NCBI RefSeq assembly: GCF_001424195.1
Contig: NZ_LMOO01000001.1
Location: 2,090,812 to 2,154,811 of the forward strand
DNA: 64,000 nucleotides
Origin: Cellulomonas sp. Leaf334
GTDB taxonomy: Bacteria > Actinomycetota > Actinomycetes > Actinomycetales > Cellulomonadaceae
Reading direction: 5' to 3'
Part shown: one piece after another, positions 34,675 to 43,544 of the stretch
Position numbering within the stretch: the first letter of the stretch is position 1
How the letters are laid out: every line of letters begins with the position of its first letter
The notes under the pieces: generated by a model
Database searches by the model: none
What the model saw: the letters and a program-made list of their open reading frames with translations, nothing else
What the model was told of the DNA's origin: nothing
Translations under genes and position numbers: made by a program

Positions 34675-35940
34675 GTGGTGCTGCTGTCCCTCGCCGCCAG
34701 TCACCACGACCTCGACCTCGATGTGCTGGAACGTCTCTCGTCGGACGTCCAGGCCGTCGCGTCCGAGCTCGTGGGCTCGACGGCCCACAGGTTCGTGTCC
34801 GGTGCCGTCGTCCTGGCGACGTGCAACCGGTTCGAGCTGTACCTGGAGGTCGACGACGCGGCCAACACCCCGTCGGCCCGGACCGCGGCCGCGCAGGCCG
34901 TCGCCAGCCGGTCGGGCTACACCACGGCTCAGGTCGACACGCACCTGCGGGTCCGGACCGGTACCGACGCCGCCGCCCACCTGTTCTCCGTCGCCAGCGG
35001 CCTCGACTCGATGGTCGTCGGCGAGCGGGAGATCCAGGGGCAGGTCCGCCGCGCCCTGACCGCCGCCCGTCGCGACGGCACCACCACCTCCGGGCTCGAG
35101 TCCCTGTTCCAGGCCGCGTCCCGCGTCTCGCGGCTGGTCGAGAGCCGCACCGGGCTCGGCGCCACCGGCCGCTCCGTGGTCGGCGTCGCGCTCGACATCG
35201 CCGAGCGGCAGCTGCCCGACTGGTCCGAGGTCCGCTGCGTGCTCATCGGCACCGGCTCCTACGCCGGTGCGTCGCTCGCCGCCCTCAAGGCCCGCGGCGC
35301 CGGCGACATCCGCGTGTACTCCGCCTCCGGGCGGGCTCGTGCGTTCGCCGCCGCCCGCGGGGTCCGGTCGCTGCCCGCGTCCGCCGACCTCGCCGCCGAG
35401 GTCTCCGACGTCGACCTCGTCGTCGCGTGCAGCGGCGCAGCCGGTGCGGTGCTCGGGGTCGACGCGCTCGCGTCCGCGCGGCAGGGCTCGGCGGCCCCGC
35501 TCACGGTCGTCGACCTCGCGCTGCGCCACGACGTCGACCCGGGCGTCCGCTCCCTGCCCGGCGTCCGGCTCGTCAGCCTGCACACCGTCGCCGAGCACGC
35601 GCCCGCGGAGCACGCCGCCGTGCAGGTCGCCCACGACGTCGTCGTCGCGGCCGCGGAGGCCTACGAGGCCGACCGCCGGGTGCGGGAGTGGAACCCCGCG
35701 GTCGTCGCGGAGCGCACCCGGATCCTCGGTGGGCTGGAGGCGGGCCTGAGCGAGCTGCCCGACGACGCCCGCGACGAGCGTGCCGAGCGTGCCCTGCGCC
35801 GACGCACCCGCGCCCTGCTGCACGCCCCGACGGTCCGTGCCCGCGAGGCGGCACGCGCCGGGGACGCGATGACGTACGCGGCTGCGCTGACCGAGCTGGC
35901 GTCGATCCCGGTGCCGACCGTGGCGGCCGACGCACACTGA
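34675..35940 (+). CDS. hemA: Glutamyl-tRNA reductase
   Basis: A 421-residue NADPH enzyme that makes the first committed tetrapyrrole precursor from glutamyl-tRNA. The catalytic Cys50 lies in VLATCNRFE, and the signature VASGLDSMVVGEREIQGQVRRA follows. The NADPH-binding part has LIGTGSYAGAS, where most family members have GAGxM. The C-terminal dimerisation helix is present. It is transcribed away from hemE-hemY, so the short divergent gap must contain both promoters. Confidence 0.96.
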   Translation: MVLLSLAASHHDLDLDVLERLSSDVQAVASELVGSTAHRFVSGAVVLATCNRFELYLEVDDAANTPSARTAAAQAVASRSGYTTAQVDTHLRVRTGTDAAAHLFSVASGLDSMVVGEREIQGQVRRALTAARRDGTTTSGLESLFQAASRVSRLVESRTGLGATGRSVVGVALDIAERQLPDWSEVRCVLIGTGSYAGASLAALKARGAGDIRVYSASGRARAFAAARGVRSLPASADLAAEVSDVDLVVACSGAAGAVLGVDALASARQGSAAPLTVVDLALRHDVDPGVRSLPGVRLVSLHTVAEHAPAEHAAVQVAHDVVVAAAEAYEADRRVREWNPAVVAERTRILGGLEAGLSELPDDARDERAERALRRRTRALLHAPTVRAREAARAGDAMTYAAALTELASIPVPTVAADAH

Positions 35941-36057
35941 CGGTCCGGTCCGCCCGACGGCTGCGGTCTCGCAGCGGTGGGGCGTCCTCGCTGCGCGGCG
36001 ACCAGCCGATCGGCTGTGATCTCGCGATGTGCTGCGCGAGCGCAGCGATGAAGTAGA

Positions 36058-36100
36058 GCGTGCCGGGCCTGGACGGGGGGGAGGGCCAGGCCCGGCACGC
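36058..36100. terminator. Intrinsic terminator between hemA and the convergent orphan gene
   Basis: A 15-bp perfect stem (GCGTGCCGGGCCTGG and its complement) with a 13-nt G-rich loop. It serves the convergent genes on both sides. Confidence 0.85.
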
Positions 36101-36162
36101 GTCCCGTGAGGGTCACATCACGCTGGCGTGACCCTGGTTACGGAACCCTCGGTGTGGCGCGC

Positions 36163-37035
36163 TCAGGAGCGCACCACCTGCTGTTGGGGGGCAGCAGGCC
36201 CGGGGGCCCAGGTGTGGGGGACCACCTGGTTGGTCTGGATGTCGGTGAGCTCGGCGGCATAGACGATGCCTTCGTACACGCCGGCCTCGACACGGGTGAG
36301 GTGGAGACGCTCGGCGCGCTCGATGTCGTCGCCGAGGTGGGAGATGCGGGCGACCACGTAGCGCTGGGCGTCCTGCCACTGGTCGACGACGCGGACGCTC
36401 AGGCCGTTCCAGCGGGCCGTGAGGTCCAGCTCGAACAGCTCGGTCACGTCCTCGCGGGCGACCCGGCGGTACCAGCGGCCCGACGGGGACTGGTGGAAGC
36501 CGGTCTCGGCGAGCGGCGGGTTGGCCAGGGCCAGGACGACCGTGTGGCCGCTGTCGACGACGTCGGCCTCGAGGTAGGCGCCGTGCCACTTGGCGACGGG
36601 GCCGACGCAGCGGGAGAGCGACGCGAGCGACGGGCGGGGGGCTCCGAGCTGCGTGACCGTCCACCCGGCGCCGACGTCTCCGTACCGCGCCAGCAGGGTG
36701 GAGGTCCCGTTGTCGTAGATGCGGATGAGCTCGGCGCCCGGGGGGATGCGCGAGTGGCGGAGCCACCACAGCGGGAGGATGTAGCCGGGCACGTCGCGGT
36801 ACTGCAGCTGGGGGGATGACTCGAAGCGCAGCACATCGATCGAGCGGTCGTAGGGGCTGAAGGGCGAACCCTCGTACCCGAGACCGTGCACCTCGAACAG
36901 CTGAGCCGGGGTCGTCGCGAAAGCGACGTCCTCGGCGCGCACCACGTACCCCGCCAGACGGTCATGGCCCGCGGTGAGATGTGCGCGGGTGAGCGCTGGC
37001 GTGATCGCCTTCTGCATGAGCGTCACGATGGGCAT
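36163..37035 (-). CDS. Unrecognised 290-residue protein
   Basis: I do not recognise this family. The product is soluble with no signal peptide or membrane helix, is rich in Tyr and Trp, and seems largely beta. Notable segments are YGLGYEGSPFSPYDRSIDVLRFE-like text near residue 52, VPGYILPLWWLRHSRIPPGAEL near 82, and GVYEGIVYAAEL near the C-terminus. AAGGA lies five bases before the ATG. It is a single-gene unit, closed by a terminator and preceded by a 253-bp non-coding region. It may be lineage-specific. Confidence 0.7.
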   Translation of the reverse strand: MPIVTLMQKAITPALTRAHLTAGHDRLAGYVVRAEDVAFATTPAQLFEVHGLGYEGSPFSPYDRSIDVLRFESSPQLQYRDVPGYILPLWWLRHSRIPPGAELIRIYDNGTSTLLARYGDVGAGWTVTQLGAPRPSLASLSRCVGPVAKWHGAYLEADVVDSGHTVVLALANPPLAETGFHQSPSGRWYRRVAREDVTELFELDLTARWNGLSVRVVDQWQDAQRYVVARISHLGDDIERAERLHLTRVEAGVYEGIVYAAELTDIQTNQVVPHTWAPGPAAPQQQVVRS

Positions 37036-37288
37036 CCTTGCCAGAAAAGGGGTGAACCGGATGTTTCAGACCGGTCGGTGCACGATTGTGCAGGGCATAC
37101 CGGGCACCTGTCCAGAAGCGGTCACCCTTTCGGATGAAATTGCAGGTCAGAGGCATGAGAGCGGTCCCGTCGAAGCGCTTCCTCTTCTGCTTGCCGGTCG
37201 GCAGAAGGTGGTCGGACAGCGCCGTTCGTTCACCCGAATGGAGCAGCGGGGTCTGGACGACTCCGCCGGATGGGTGTACCGCCCGAAC

Positions 37289-38716
37289 TCAGGCGTCCAG
37301 GTAGGCCACGAGACTGTCCGCCAGCCCCGTGTACGACGCCGGGGTGAGGTCCGCGAGCCGCGCGGCGACGTCGTCGGGAAGCCCGAGCCCTCCGATGAAC
37401 TCGCGCATGTCCGCCGCCGTCAGGCGACGTCCCCGGGTCAGCTCCTTGAGCCGCTCGTAGGGGTTCTCCATGCCGGTCACCCCCGCGACGGACGCGGCGC
37501 GCATGGCCGACTGCACGGGCTCGCCGAGGACCTCCCAGTTCTCGTCGAGCTCCCGCGCCAGCAGCGCCTCGTCGACCGACAGCGCCCGCAGCCCCCGCGC
37601 CACGTTGTCGATGGCCAGCAGCGAGTGCCCGAACGCCGGCCCGATGTTGCGCTGCGTGGTCGAGTCCGTCAGGTCGCGCTGGAGCCGGCTGGTCACCAGG
37701 GTGCTGGCCAGGGTGTCCAGCAGGGCGCTCGAGAGCTCGAGGTTGGCCTCGGCGTTCTCGAACCGGATCGGGTTCACCTTGTGCGGCATCGTCGAGGAGC
37801 CCGTCGCCCCCGCCACCGGGATCTGGATGAAGACCCCGCGCGAGATGTACGTCCACACGTCCGTGGCCAGGTTGTGCAGCACCCGGTTGAACCGCGCGAC
37901 GTCCGCGTACAGCTCGGCCTGCCAGTCGTGCGACTCGATCTGCGTGGTCAGCGGGTTCCACGTCAGCCCCAGGTGCTCGACGAACGCCCTGCTGACCGCC
38001 GGCCAGTCCGCCCCCGGCACCGCCACGACGTGCGCCCCGTAGGTGCCCGTCGCACCGTTGAGCTTGCCCAGGTACTCGTCGCCGCCGATGCGCGAGAGCT
38101 GCCGACGCAGCCGGTGCGCGAGGACCGCGAGCTCCTTGCCGAGCGTCGTGGGCGTCGCCGGCTGCCCGTGCGTCAGAGCGAGCATCGGCTGGTCCCGCAG
38201 CGACCGCGCCAGCTCGGCCACCTGGTCGACGAGCGCCGTCGCCGCCGGTGCCCACACCTCCCGCACCGCGCCCCGGACCATCAGCGCGTACGACAGGTTG
38301 TTGATGTCCTCGCTGGTGCACGCGAAGTGCACCAGCTCCCCGACCTCACGCAGCGCCGACCCCTCCGGCGCGGCCGCGAGCCGGCTCTTGAGGAAGTACT
38401 CGACCGCCTTGACGTCGTGCACGGTGATCTTCTCGATCGCCGCCAGCTCCGCGACCTCGTCGGGCCCGAACGTCGCGACGACGTCCCGCAGGTACGCGAC
38501 GTCCTCGTCGGTCAGCCGCGGCGCCCCCGGGACGACCTCGTGCTGCGCCAGGTGGATCAGCCACTCGACCTCGACGTGCACCCGCTCACGGTTCAGCGCC
38601 GCCTCGCTCAGGTGGTCGACCAGCGGCGCGACGGCCGCACGGTAGCGGCCGTCGAGCGGGCCCAGGGCGATGTGGGGGGTGACGTCCGCGAGCCGGACAC
38701 GTGCGGGGGAGGTCAT
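37289..38716 (-). CDS. purB: Adenylosuccinate lyase
   Basis: A 475-residue fumarase-superfamily enzyme acting twice in purine synthesis: on SAICAR and on adenylosuccinate, releasing fumarate. The family signature GSSTMPHKVNP is present, along with HFACTSEDINNLSYALM and LTHGQPATPTTLGKE, the catalytic His segments. The ATG 38716 begins just before LGPLDGRY, the expected N-terminus of this long PurB subtype. No other purine gene is adjacent. Confidence 0.96.
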   Translation of the reverse strand: MTSPARVRLADVTPHIALGPLDGRYRAAVAPLVDHLSEAALNRERVHVEVEWLIHLAQHEVVPGAPRLTDEDVAYLRDVVATFGPDEVAELAAIEKITVHDVKAVEYFLKSRLAAAPEGSALREVGELVHFACTSEDINNLSYALMVRGAVREVWAPAATALVDQVAELARSLRDQPMLALTHGQPATPTTLGKELAVLAHRLRRQLSRIGGDEYLGKLNGATGTYGAHVVAVPGADWPAVSRAFVEHLGLTWNPLTTQIESHDWQAELYADVARFNRVLHNLATDVWTYISRGVFIQIPVAGATGSSTMPHKVNPIRFENAEANLELSSALLDTLASTLVTSRLQRDLTDSTTQRNIGPAFGHSLLAIDNVARGLRALSVDEALLARELDENWEVLGEPVQSAMRAASVAGVTGMENPYERLKELTRGRRLTAADMREFIGGLGLPDDVAARLADLTPASYTGLADSLVAYLDA

Positions 38717-38815
38717 AGGACCATCATCCCAGAGCGGGCCGTTCCCCCCCCGGAGCGTCCCACGACCGGCCGTAGGCTGCGCGCGAGCCCGTCCCTCCCT
38801 CGTCGGAAAGAGCCC

Positions 38816-39190
38816 ATGAACCTCGCCCTGTGGATCGCTGCCGCCCTGCTCGCCCTCGCGTTCCTCGCCACCGGCCTGCTGAAGATCACGCAGTCGAAGG
38901 AGAAGCTCGCCGCGGCGGGGATGGGCTGGACCGAGAGCTTCAGCCCGTCGACGATCACGGCGATCGGCGTCGCCGAGGTGCTCGGTGCGATCGGCCTGAT
39001 CCTGCCCGCCGTGCTCGACGTCGCGCCCGTGCTCGTGCCCGTCGCGGCCGTCGGTCTGGCGCTCGTCATGGTCGGTGCGGCCGTCACCCACCTGCGCCGC
39101 AAGGAGACGCAGATGGTCGTCGTCAACGTCGTCCTGCTCGCGCTGGCGGTGTTCGTCGCGTGGGGGCGGTTCGGCGCGTACGCGTTCTGA
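38816..39190 (+). CDS. DoxX-family membrane protein
   Basis: A 124-residue protein with four membrane helices in the DoxX pattern: NLALWIAAALLALAFLATGLLKI at the start and AIGVAEVLGAIGLILP in the second helix. DoxX-like proteins are linked to quinone or thiol redox processes, but the reaction is not established. GGAAAG lies six bases before the ATG. It is divergent from purB. Confidence 0.88.
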   Translation: MNLALWIAAALLALAFLATGLLKITQSKEKLAAAGMGWTESFSPSTITAIGVAEVLGAIGLILPAVLDVAPVLVPVAAVGLALVMVGAAVTHLRRKETQMVVVNVVLLALAVFVAWGRFGAYAF

Positions 39191-39270
39191 CGACGCCCCC
39201 GCCGCGGACCGCCGATCAGTAGCCTGTGCGCACCGGCGCACCCCGCCGGTCCCCGACGACGAGGAGCCCC

Positions 39271-39987
39271 GTGGCGACGCAGACCCGCAGGCCGAGCGCG
39301 GTGCTGCTGGTCGGTGCGTTCGTCGTGGTCGCGGTGGTCGGGTCGGCGTTCGCAGGGCCGCTGCGACTGGGGCACCGGAACACGGGGCTCCCGACGGTCA
39401 CGATGCCCGCCACCCTGGCGCCGACCACCACGGGCCCGACCGACCCCGAGCAGGTGCTCGACGGGGAGCAGGTGCTGCCGGTGATGCAGCGCTGGGTCTA
39501 CCTGGTGATCCTGCTGGTCCTGGCAGCGCTGCTCGCGGTCGTGCTGGGGCTGCTGGTCCGGTGGATCCGCAGGAAGCTGCAGGAGCGGACGCCGTTCGAC
39601 GTCGACGCCGCCGACCCGGACGTCGAGCTCGCGGGGGACGTCCAGGACAGTGCGACGCCGGCGCTGCGCGAGGGCGTCCGGCGCGCCGCGCAGGTGCTCG
39701 AGGACGAGGTGCCGCCCGGCGACGCGGTGATCGCGGCGTGGGTGGCGCTGGAGGCGTCGGCGGAGCGCAGCGGTCTCGTGCGGGACCGCGCGCAGACGGC
39801 CACGGAGTTCACGGTCGAGGTGCTCGACAGCACTCGCGCGGACCCGGGGGCGACGCGCGTCCTGCTGGAGCTGTACCTGGCGGCGCGGTACTCGGACCAT
39901 GTGCTCACCCCCCGGGACGTCGAGGCGGCCCGCACGAGCCTGGCGGCGATCGCCGGCGACCTGACCCGACGGGTGCAGGAACCGTGA
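39271..39987 (+). CDS. DUF4129 membrane-anchored protein
   Basis: A 238-residue protein with two membrane helices (about 11-29 and 73-97) and a cytoplasmic DUF4129 domain (about 135-215) containing AWVALEASAERSGLVRDRAQTATEFTVEVL and LYLAARYSDHVLT. It opens a five-gene operon with MoxR and DUF58, a widespread set thought to be involved in protein maturation or envelope stress. GGAGC lies before GTG 39271. The next gene starts inside its stop codon. Confidence 0.88.
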   Translation: MATQTRRPSAVLLVGAFVVVAVVGSAFAGPLRLGHRNTGLPTVTMPATLAPTTTGPTDPEQVLDGEQVLPVMQRWVYLVILLVLAALLAVVLGLLVRWIRRKLQERTPFDVDAADPDVELAGDVQDSATPALREGVRRAAQVLEDEVPPGDAVIAAWVALEASAERSGLVRDRAQTATEFTVEVLDSTRADPGATRVLLELYLAARYSDHVLTPRDVEAARTSLAAIAGDLTRRVQEP

Positions 39988-40469
39988 GGTGGGACTGGCG
40001 GCCGCCTACCGGGTTCCTCGGCGCCTTCGTCCTCTGTGTGGCAGGCGGGCTGACCGTGGTGTCGTCGGTGCTCGTCGGGCTGGTCGTGGCGGCGGCCGTG
40101 CTGCTCGTCACGCGGATGGACGGGGCGGCCGACCCCGGTTGGGACCGCAGGCACTACGTCCGGCGGCACGGCGCGCGCGGCGAGGTGCAGGACCTGGTGT
40201 GGACGATGGTCGGCCGGGACGGGCGGATCGGTGAGCGCGTCCTGCGCCAGCTGCGCGAGGTGGGACGGAGCCGGCTCGCGCGGCACGGGCTGACGCTGGA
40301 CGACCCGGAGGTCGAGCAGGTCCTCGGCTCGCGCGCCCTCCGCACGCTGACCACCACGCGCTCACCGCTGCCGAGCGTCGCCGACGTCCGGCACACCCTC
40401 GACGTGCTCGACCGCCTCGGACCGACGCGAGAGACCCGCACCGACAACCCTGGGAGCCCCCTGTCATGA
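39984..40469 (+). CDS. Membrane protein of the MoxR-DUF58 operon
   Basis: A 161-residue protein with a hydrophobic hairpin (about 8-45) followed by a basic soluble domain. I do not recognise a named family, but similar genes often lie between DUF4129 and MoxR in actinobacteria. The GTG overlaps the previous stop (GTGA), and its end overlaps moxR by 4 bp, so it is translationally coupled. Confidence 0.75.
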   Translation: MRWDWRPPTGFLGAFVLCVAGGLTVVSSVLVGLVVAAAVLLVTRMDGAADPGWDRRHYVRRHGARGEVQDLVWTMVGRDGRIGERVLRQLREVGRSRLARHGLTLDDPEVEQVLGSRALRTLTTTRSPLPSVADVRHTLDVLDRLGPTRETRTDNPGSPLS

Positions 40470-41446
40470 CCGAGCAGCCCACCACCCTCACCGTCGCGCA
40501 GGTCGCGGACCGCGGGAGCGCTGTGCTCGACGAGGTCGCGACGCTCGTCGTCGGCATGCGCGAGCCGCTGAAAGTTGCGCTCGCGGCCGTCCTCGGCGGT
40601 GGCCACGTGCTGTTCGAGGACGTGCCCGGGCTGGGCAAGACGCTGGCCGCCCGGAGCCTCGCGACCGCCCTGGGGCTCGCGTTCCGGCGGGTGCAGTGCA
40701 CGCCCGACCTGCTGCCGTCGGACATCACCGGGTCCAGCGTCTTCGACCCGGCGACGGCGTCGTTCGCGTTCCGCCCGGGACCTGTCTTCGCGGGGCTGCT
40801 CCTGGCCGACGAGATCAACCGGACCGCCCCGAAGACCCAGTCGGCGCTGCTGGAGGCGATGGCCGAGCGGCAGGTCACCGTCGACGGCGAGACGTACCGG
40901 CTGCCCGACCCGTTCCACGTCGTCGCCACGTCGAACCCCGTCGAGTACGAGGGCACGTACCCGCTCCCGGAGGCCCAGCTCGACCGGTTCATGGTCCGCG
41001 TCGCGGTGGGCTACCCCGAGCGCGACGCGGAGGTCGACGTGCTCGCTCGCCGGCTCGCGCGGCGGCAGGAGATGGGCTCCGTGCGGACCGTCGTCGACGC
41101 GGCCACGCTGCGCGCGATGCAGGCCGGCGTCGAGGCCGTCACCGTGGACACCGACATCCTGCGGTACTGCGTCGACCTCGCCGCGGCCACCCGAGCGCAC
41201 GACGCCGTCGAGGTGGGTGCCTCGCCGCGCGGCTCGCAGGCCCTGGTGCTCGTCGCGCGGTCGCTCGCGGTGCTCTCCGGCCGGGACTTCGTGACGCCCG
41301 AGGACGTCAAGGCCGTCGCCGTGCCCGCGCTGGCCCACCGCCTCTCGCTGACCCCGCAGGCCTGGGCCACCGGCACGGCGCCGCAAGGGGTCGTCGAGGA
41401 CGTCCTGACGCGGGTGGCGGGTCCGACGACGGCGCGACGCCTATGA
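40466..41446 (+). CDS. MoxR-family AAA+ ATPase
   Basis: A 326-residue chaperone-like ATPase. The Walker A is GLGKT (55-59), the Walker B LLLADEIN (111-118), and sensor 1 is in VVATSNPVEYEGTYPLPEAQLDRF. The C-terminal lid domain has ASPRGSQALVLVAR. MoxR proteins help insert cofactors or assemble complexes with VWA or DUF58 partners; the following DUF58 gene is that partner. Overlapping codons on both sides show one operon. Confidence 0.95.
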   Translation: MTEQPTTLTVAQVADRGSAVLDEVATLVVGMREPLKVALAAVLGGGHVLFEDVPGLGKTLAARSLATALGLAFRRVQCTPDLLPSDITGSSVFDPATASFAFRPGPVFAGLLLADEINRTAPKTQSALLEAMAERQVTVDGETYRLPDPFHVVATSNPVEYEGTYPLPEAQLDRFMVRVAVGYPERDAEVDVLARRLARRQEMGSVRTVVDAATLRAMQAGVEAVTVDTDILRYCVDLAAATRAHDAVEVGASPRGSQALVLVARSLAVLSGRDFVTPEDVKAVAVPALAHRLSLTPQAWATGTAPQGVVEDVLTRVAGPTTARRL

Positions 41447-42714
41447 CCTGGGTGCGCTCGCGCGCGACGACGGTCGGCGTCGTCGCCGGCCTGGCGCTGG
41501 TCGTCGTCGGGGCACTGCTGGGGCGGCCGGACGTCGCGGTGCTCGGTGTCGCGCCGCTGATCGCCGGGGTGCGGGACTGGCAGCGCCGGCCGTCGGTCGA
41601 CCCGACGGTGCGGCTGGAGGCCTCGGACGCGCCGCCGGCCGCGGGGACCCTGCGGGCCGACGTGGTGGTCACGGCACCGGGGACGGTGCTCGTCGGTGCC
41701 CGGCGCGCCTCCAGCGTGCTGCTCGACGCGTGGGTCGTCGTCGACGGCACCCGCCGCTTCCCGCTCGTCGTGCGCACCGTCCGCACCGGCCCGCAGGACC
41801 TCGCGTTCGTCGACGTGCAGGGTGTCGGACCCGGCGCCGCGAGCCTGTCCGAGCCCAGCGCTCCCGCGTCACGCTCCGCCCTCGTGCTGCCCGGCGCCCG
41901 CCCGCTCGGCGACCTGCCGCTCCCGCCGCGGCTGCGCGGGCTGACCGGTGCCCACGAGTCCCGGCGACCCGGAGAGGGCGGCGGCCTGCGCGACGTGCAC
42001 CCGTTCGCACCCGGGGACCGGCTGCGACGGATCGACTGGCGCGTCACGGCCCGGCGCGCCCCCGACCTGCACGAGCTCTACGTCCGGCGCGAGCACGCGC
42101 TCGCCGAGGCGGTCGTCGTCCTGGTCGTGGACTCCCGCGACGACGTCGGGCCCGACCCCATGACGTGGCGGGGCTCGACGCCGCCGCGGGCGCAGGACCC
42201 GACCTCGCTCGACCTCGCCCGGCAGGCGGCGACGTCGGCCGCGCAGGGGTTCCTCAACCTCGGCGACCGGGTGGGGCTCGACGACCTCGGCGCGGTCCGG
42301 CGACCGCTCCCGCCGGGCGGGGGGCGACGACAGCTCGACCGCATCCGGCACGCGCTGGCCCTCACGCACCCCGAGGGGGACCCGTTGCGTCGCCTGCGCG
42401 CCCCGCAGCTCCCCTCGGGCGCGCTCGTGATGCTCTTCTCCACGTTCCTCGACGACGAGGCGTCCCTCGTGGCCGGTGTCTGGCGGCGTGCCGGGCACCG
42501 CGTGGTCGCGGTCGACGTGCTGCCGACGCTGCGGGAGCGGAACCTCGGCGACCGGGAACGGCTCGCGATGCGGATGATCCGGATGGCCCGCGAGGACCGG
42601 CTGGCCGAGCTGGCCGACCTGGACGTCGAGCTGGTGACGTGGCGGGACTCGCCGCACGTCGCGCTCGCGACGCTGGCGAGGCGCGCGCAGCGCAGGGCGG
42701 GGGCCGCACGATGA
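41443..42714 (+). CDS. DUF58 protein (VWA-like MoxR partner)
   Basis: A 423-residue protein with two N-terminal membrane helices, a beta-rich region, and the DUF58 core GGLRDVHPFAPGDRLRRIDWRVTARR. A VWA-like domain follows with VVLVVDSRDD. It is the usual partner of MoxR. Its start overlaps the moxR stop by 4 bp. Confidence 0.93.
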   Translation: MTWVRSRATTVGVVAGLALVVVGALLGRPDVAVLGVAPLIAGVRDWQRRPSVDPTVRLEASDAPPAAGTLRADVVVTAPGTVLVGARRASSVLLDAWVVVDGTRRFPLVVRTVRTGPQDLAFVDVQGVGPGAASLSEPSAPASRSALVLPGARPLGDLPLPPRLRGLTGAHESRRPGEGGGLRDVHPFAPGDRLRRIDWRVTARRAPDLHELYVRREHALAEAVVVLVVDSRDDVGPDPMTWRGSTPPRAQDPTSLDLARQAATSAAQGFLNLGDRVGLDDLGAVRRPLPPGGGRRQLDRIRHALALTHPEGDPLRRLRAPQLPSGALVMLFSTFLDDEASLVAGVWRRAGHRVVAVDVLPTLRERNLGDRERLAMRMIRMAREDRLAELADLDVELVTWRDSPHVALATLARRAQRRAGAAR

Positions 42715-43223
42715 GCGAGGTGAGCGTCGACCTCGTCCGGCCGGTCCCGGCCTGGGCGCTGCGCGGTGTGGTCGGGGTGCTCGGTGCGGCGACGCTGCTG
42801 GTCGCGTTCGCCGGGGCGCGGCTCCACCCGGTGCTCGTGGCGGGGTTCGTCGCGCTGGTCGTCGCGGCCGTCGTCATCCCGGGGCTCGGGCTGACCGCGC
42901 TCGTCGTCCTGGTCGTCGCGGCGCGGGTGGCCACGGGCGAGCCGCTCGCGCTGGGCATGCTCATGCTCCTGGTCCTGCTGGTGCACCTGATGCTCTGGGC
43001 GGGGGCGCTCGCGGCGCGAACGTCGTGGCGGACGCAGGTCGAGCTCGGGGTCGTGGTGCAGGGGCTGCGGGACGTCGCGATTGTGCAGGTGGGAGTCCAG
43101 GTGCTGGCCGTGGTGGCGACGGTGCTCGGTGGCGTGGCGCTCGGGGGCGGCGACCTGTGGCGGGCGCTCGCGCTCGTCGCGGCGATCGGTGCGTCGGTGC
43201 TGCTGCTGCCCCGGCGGTCCTAG
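42711..43223 (+). CDS. Last membrane protein of the MoxR operon
   Basis: A 170-residue integral membrane protein with five or six short helices rich in Val, Ala and Leu. It overlaps the DUF58 gene by 4 bp and closes the operon. No motif suggests catalysis; it may anchor or scaffold the MoxR-DUF58 complex. Confidence 0.8.
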   Translation: MSEVSVDLVRPVPAWALRGVVGVLGAATLLVAFAGARLHPVLVAGFVALVVAAVVIPGLGLTALVVLVVAARVATGEPLALGMLMLLVLLVHLMLWAGALAARTSWRTQVELGVVVQGLRDVAIVQVGVQVLAVVATVLGGVALGGGDLWRALALVAAIGASVLLLPRRS

Positions 43224-43316
43224 TCCAGCGTGACGCCGTAGCGATCGAGCCGCCCACAGCCCGCAGGCTCCACAGGCGTTCCCCGTCATCGTGCCGGTCT
43301 TCGTAGCGTCTCCGGC

Positions 43317-43544
43317 ATGCCTCCCGCCGACGGTCTGCCCCTGGTCCTGCGCGCGCTCGACGACATCGAGTCCGCGTCGCGGGCGCTGCGCGGCGCCACC
43401 GCGATGTCGTGGTCGTCCGGCGCCGCGGACCGGTTCCGCGCCGCTCTCGACGAGGCGCACGGATCCGTGCACGGGGTGCTGGTGGCGGTCGAGCGGACGG
43501 TGCAGCCGGTCGCGGCGGCGGACCTGGGGACGGGAGGCCTGTGA
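43317..43544 (+). CDS. WXG100-like small helical protein
   Basis: A 75-residue, mostly helical protein with a central MSWSSGAADRFRAALDEAHG turn, resembling the W-x-G helix-turn-helix of WXG100/ESX-type proteins. It is shorter than the usual 100 residues. It overlaps the start of a lipase-like gene by 4 bp (GTGA). WXG100-like genes placed directly before larger effectors are common in type VII secretion cargo pairs. No ESX machinery is in this window. Confidence 0.65.
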   Translation: MPPADGLPLVLRALDDIESASRALRGATAMSWSSGAADRFRAALDEAHGSVHGVLVAVERTVQPVAAADLGTGGL

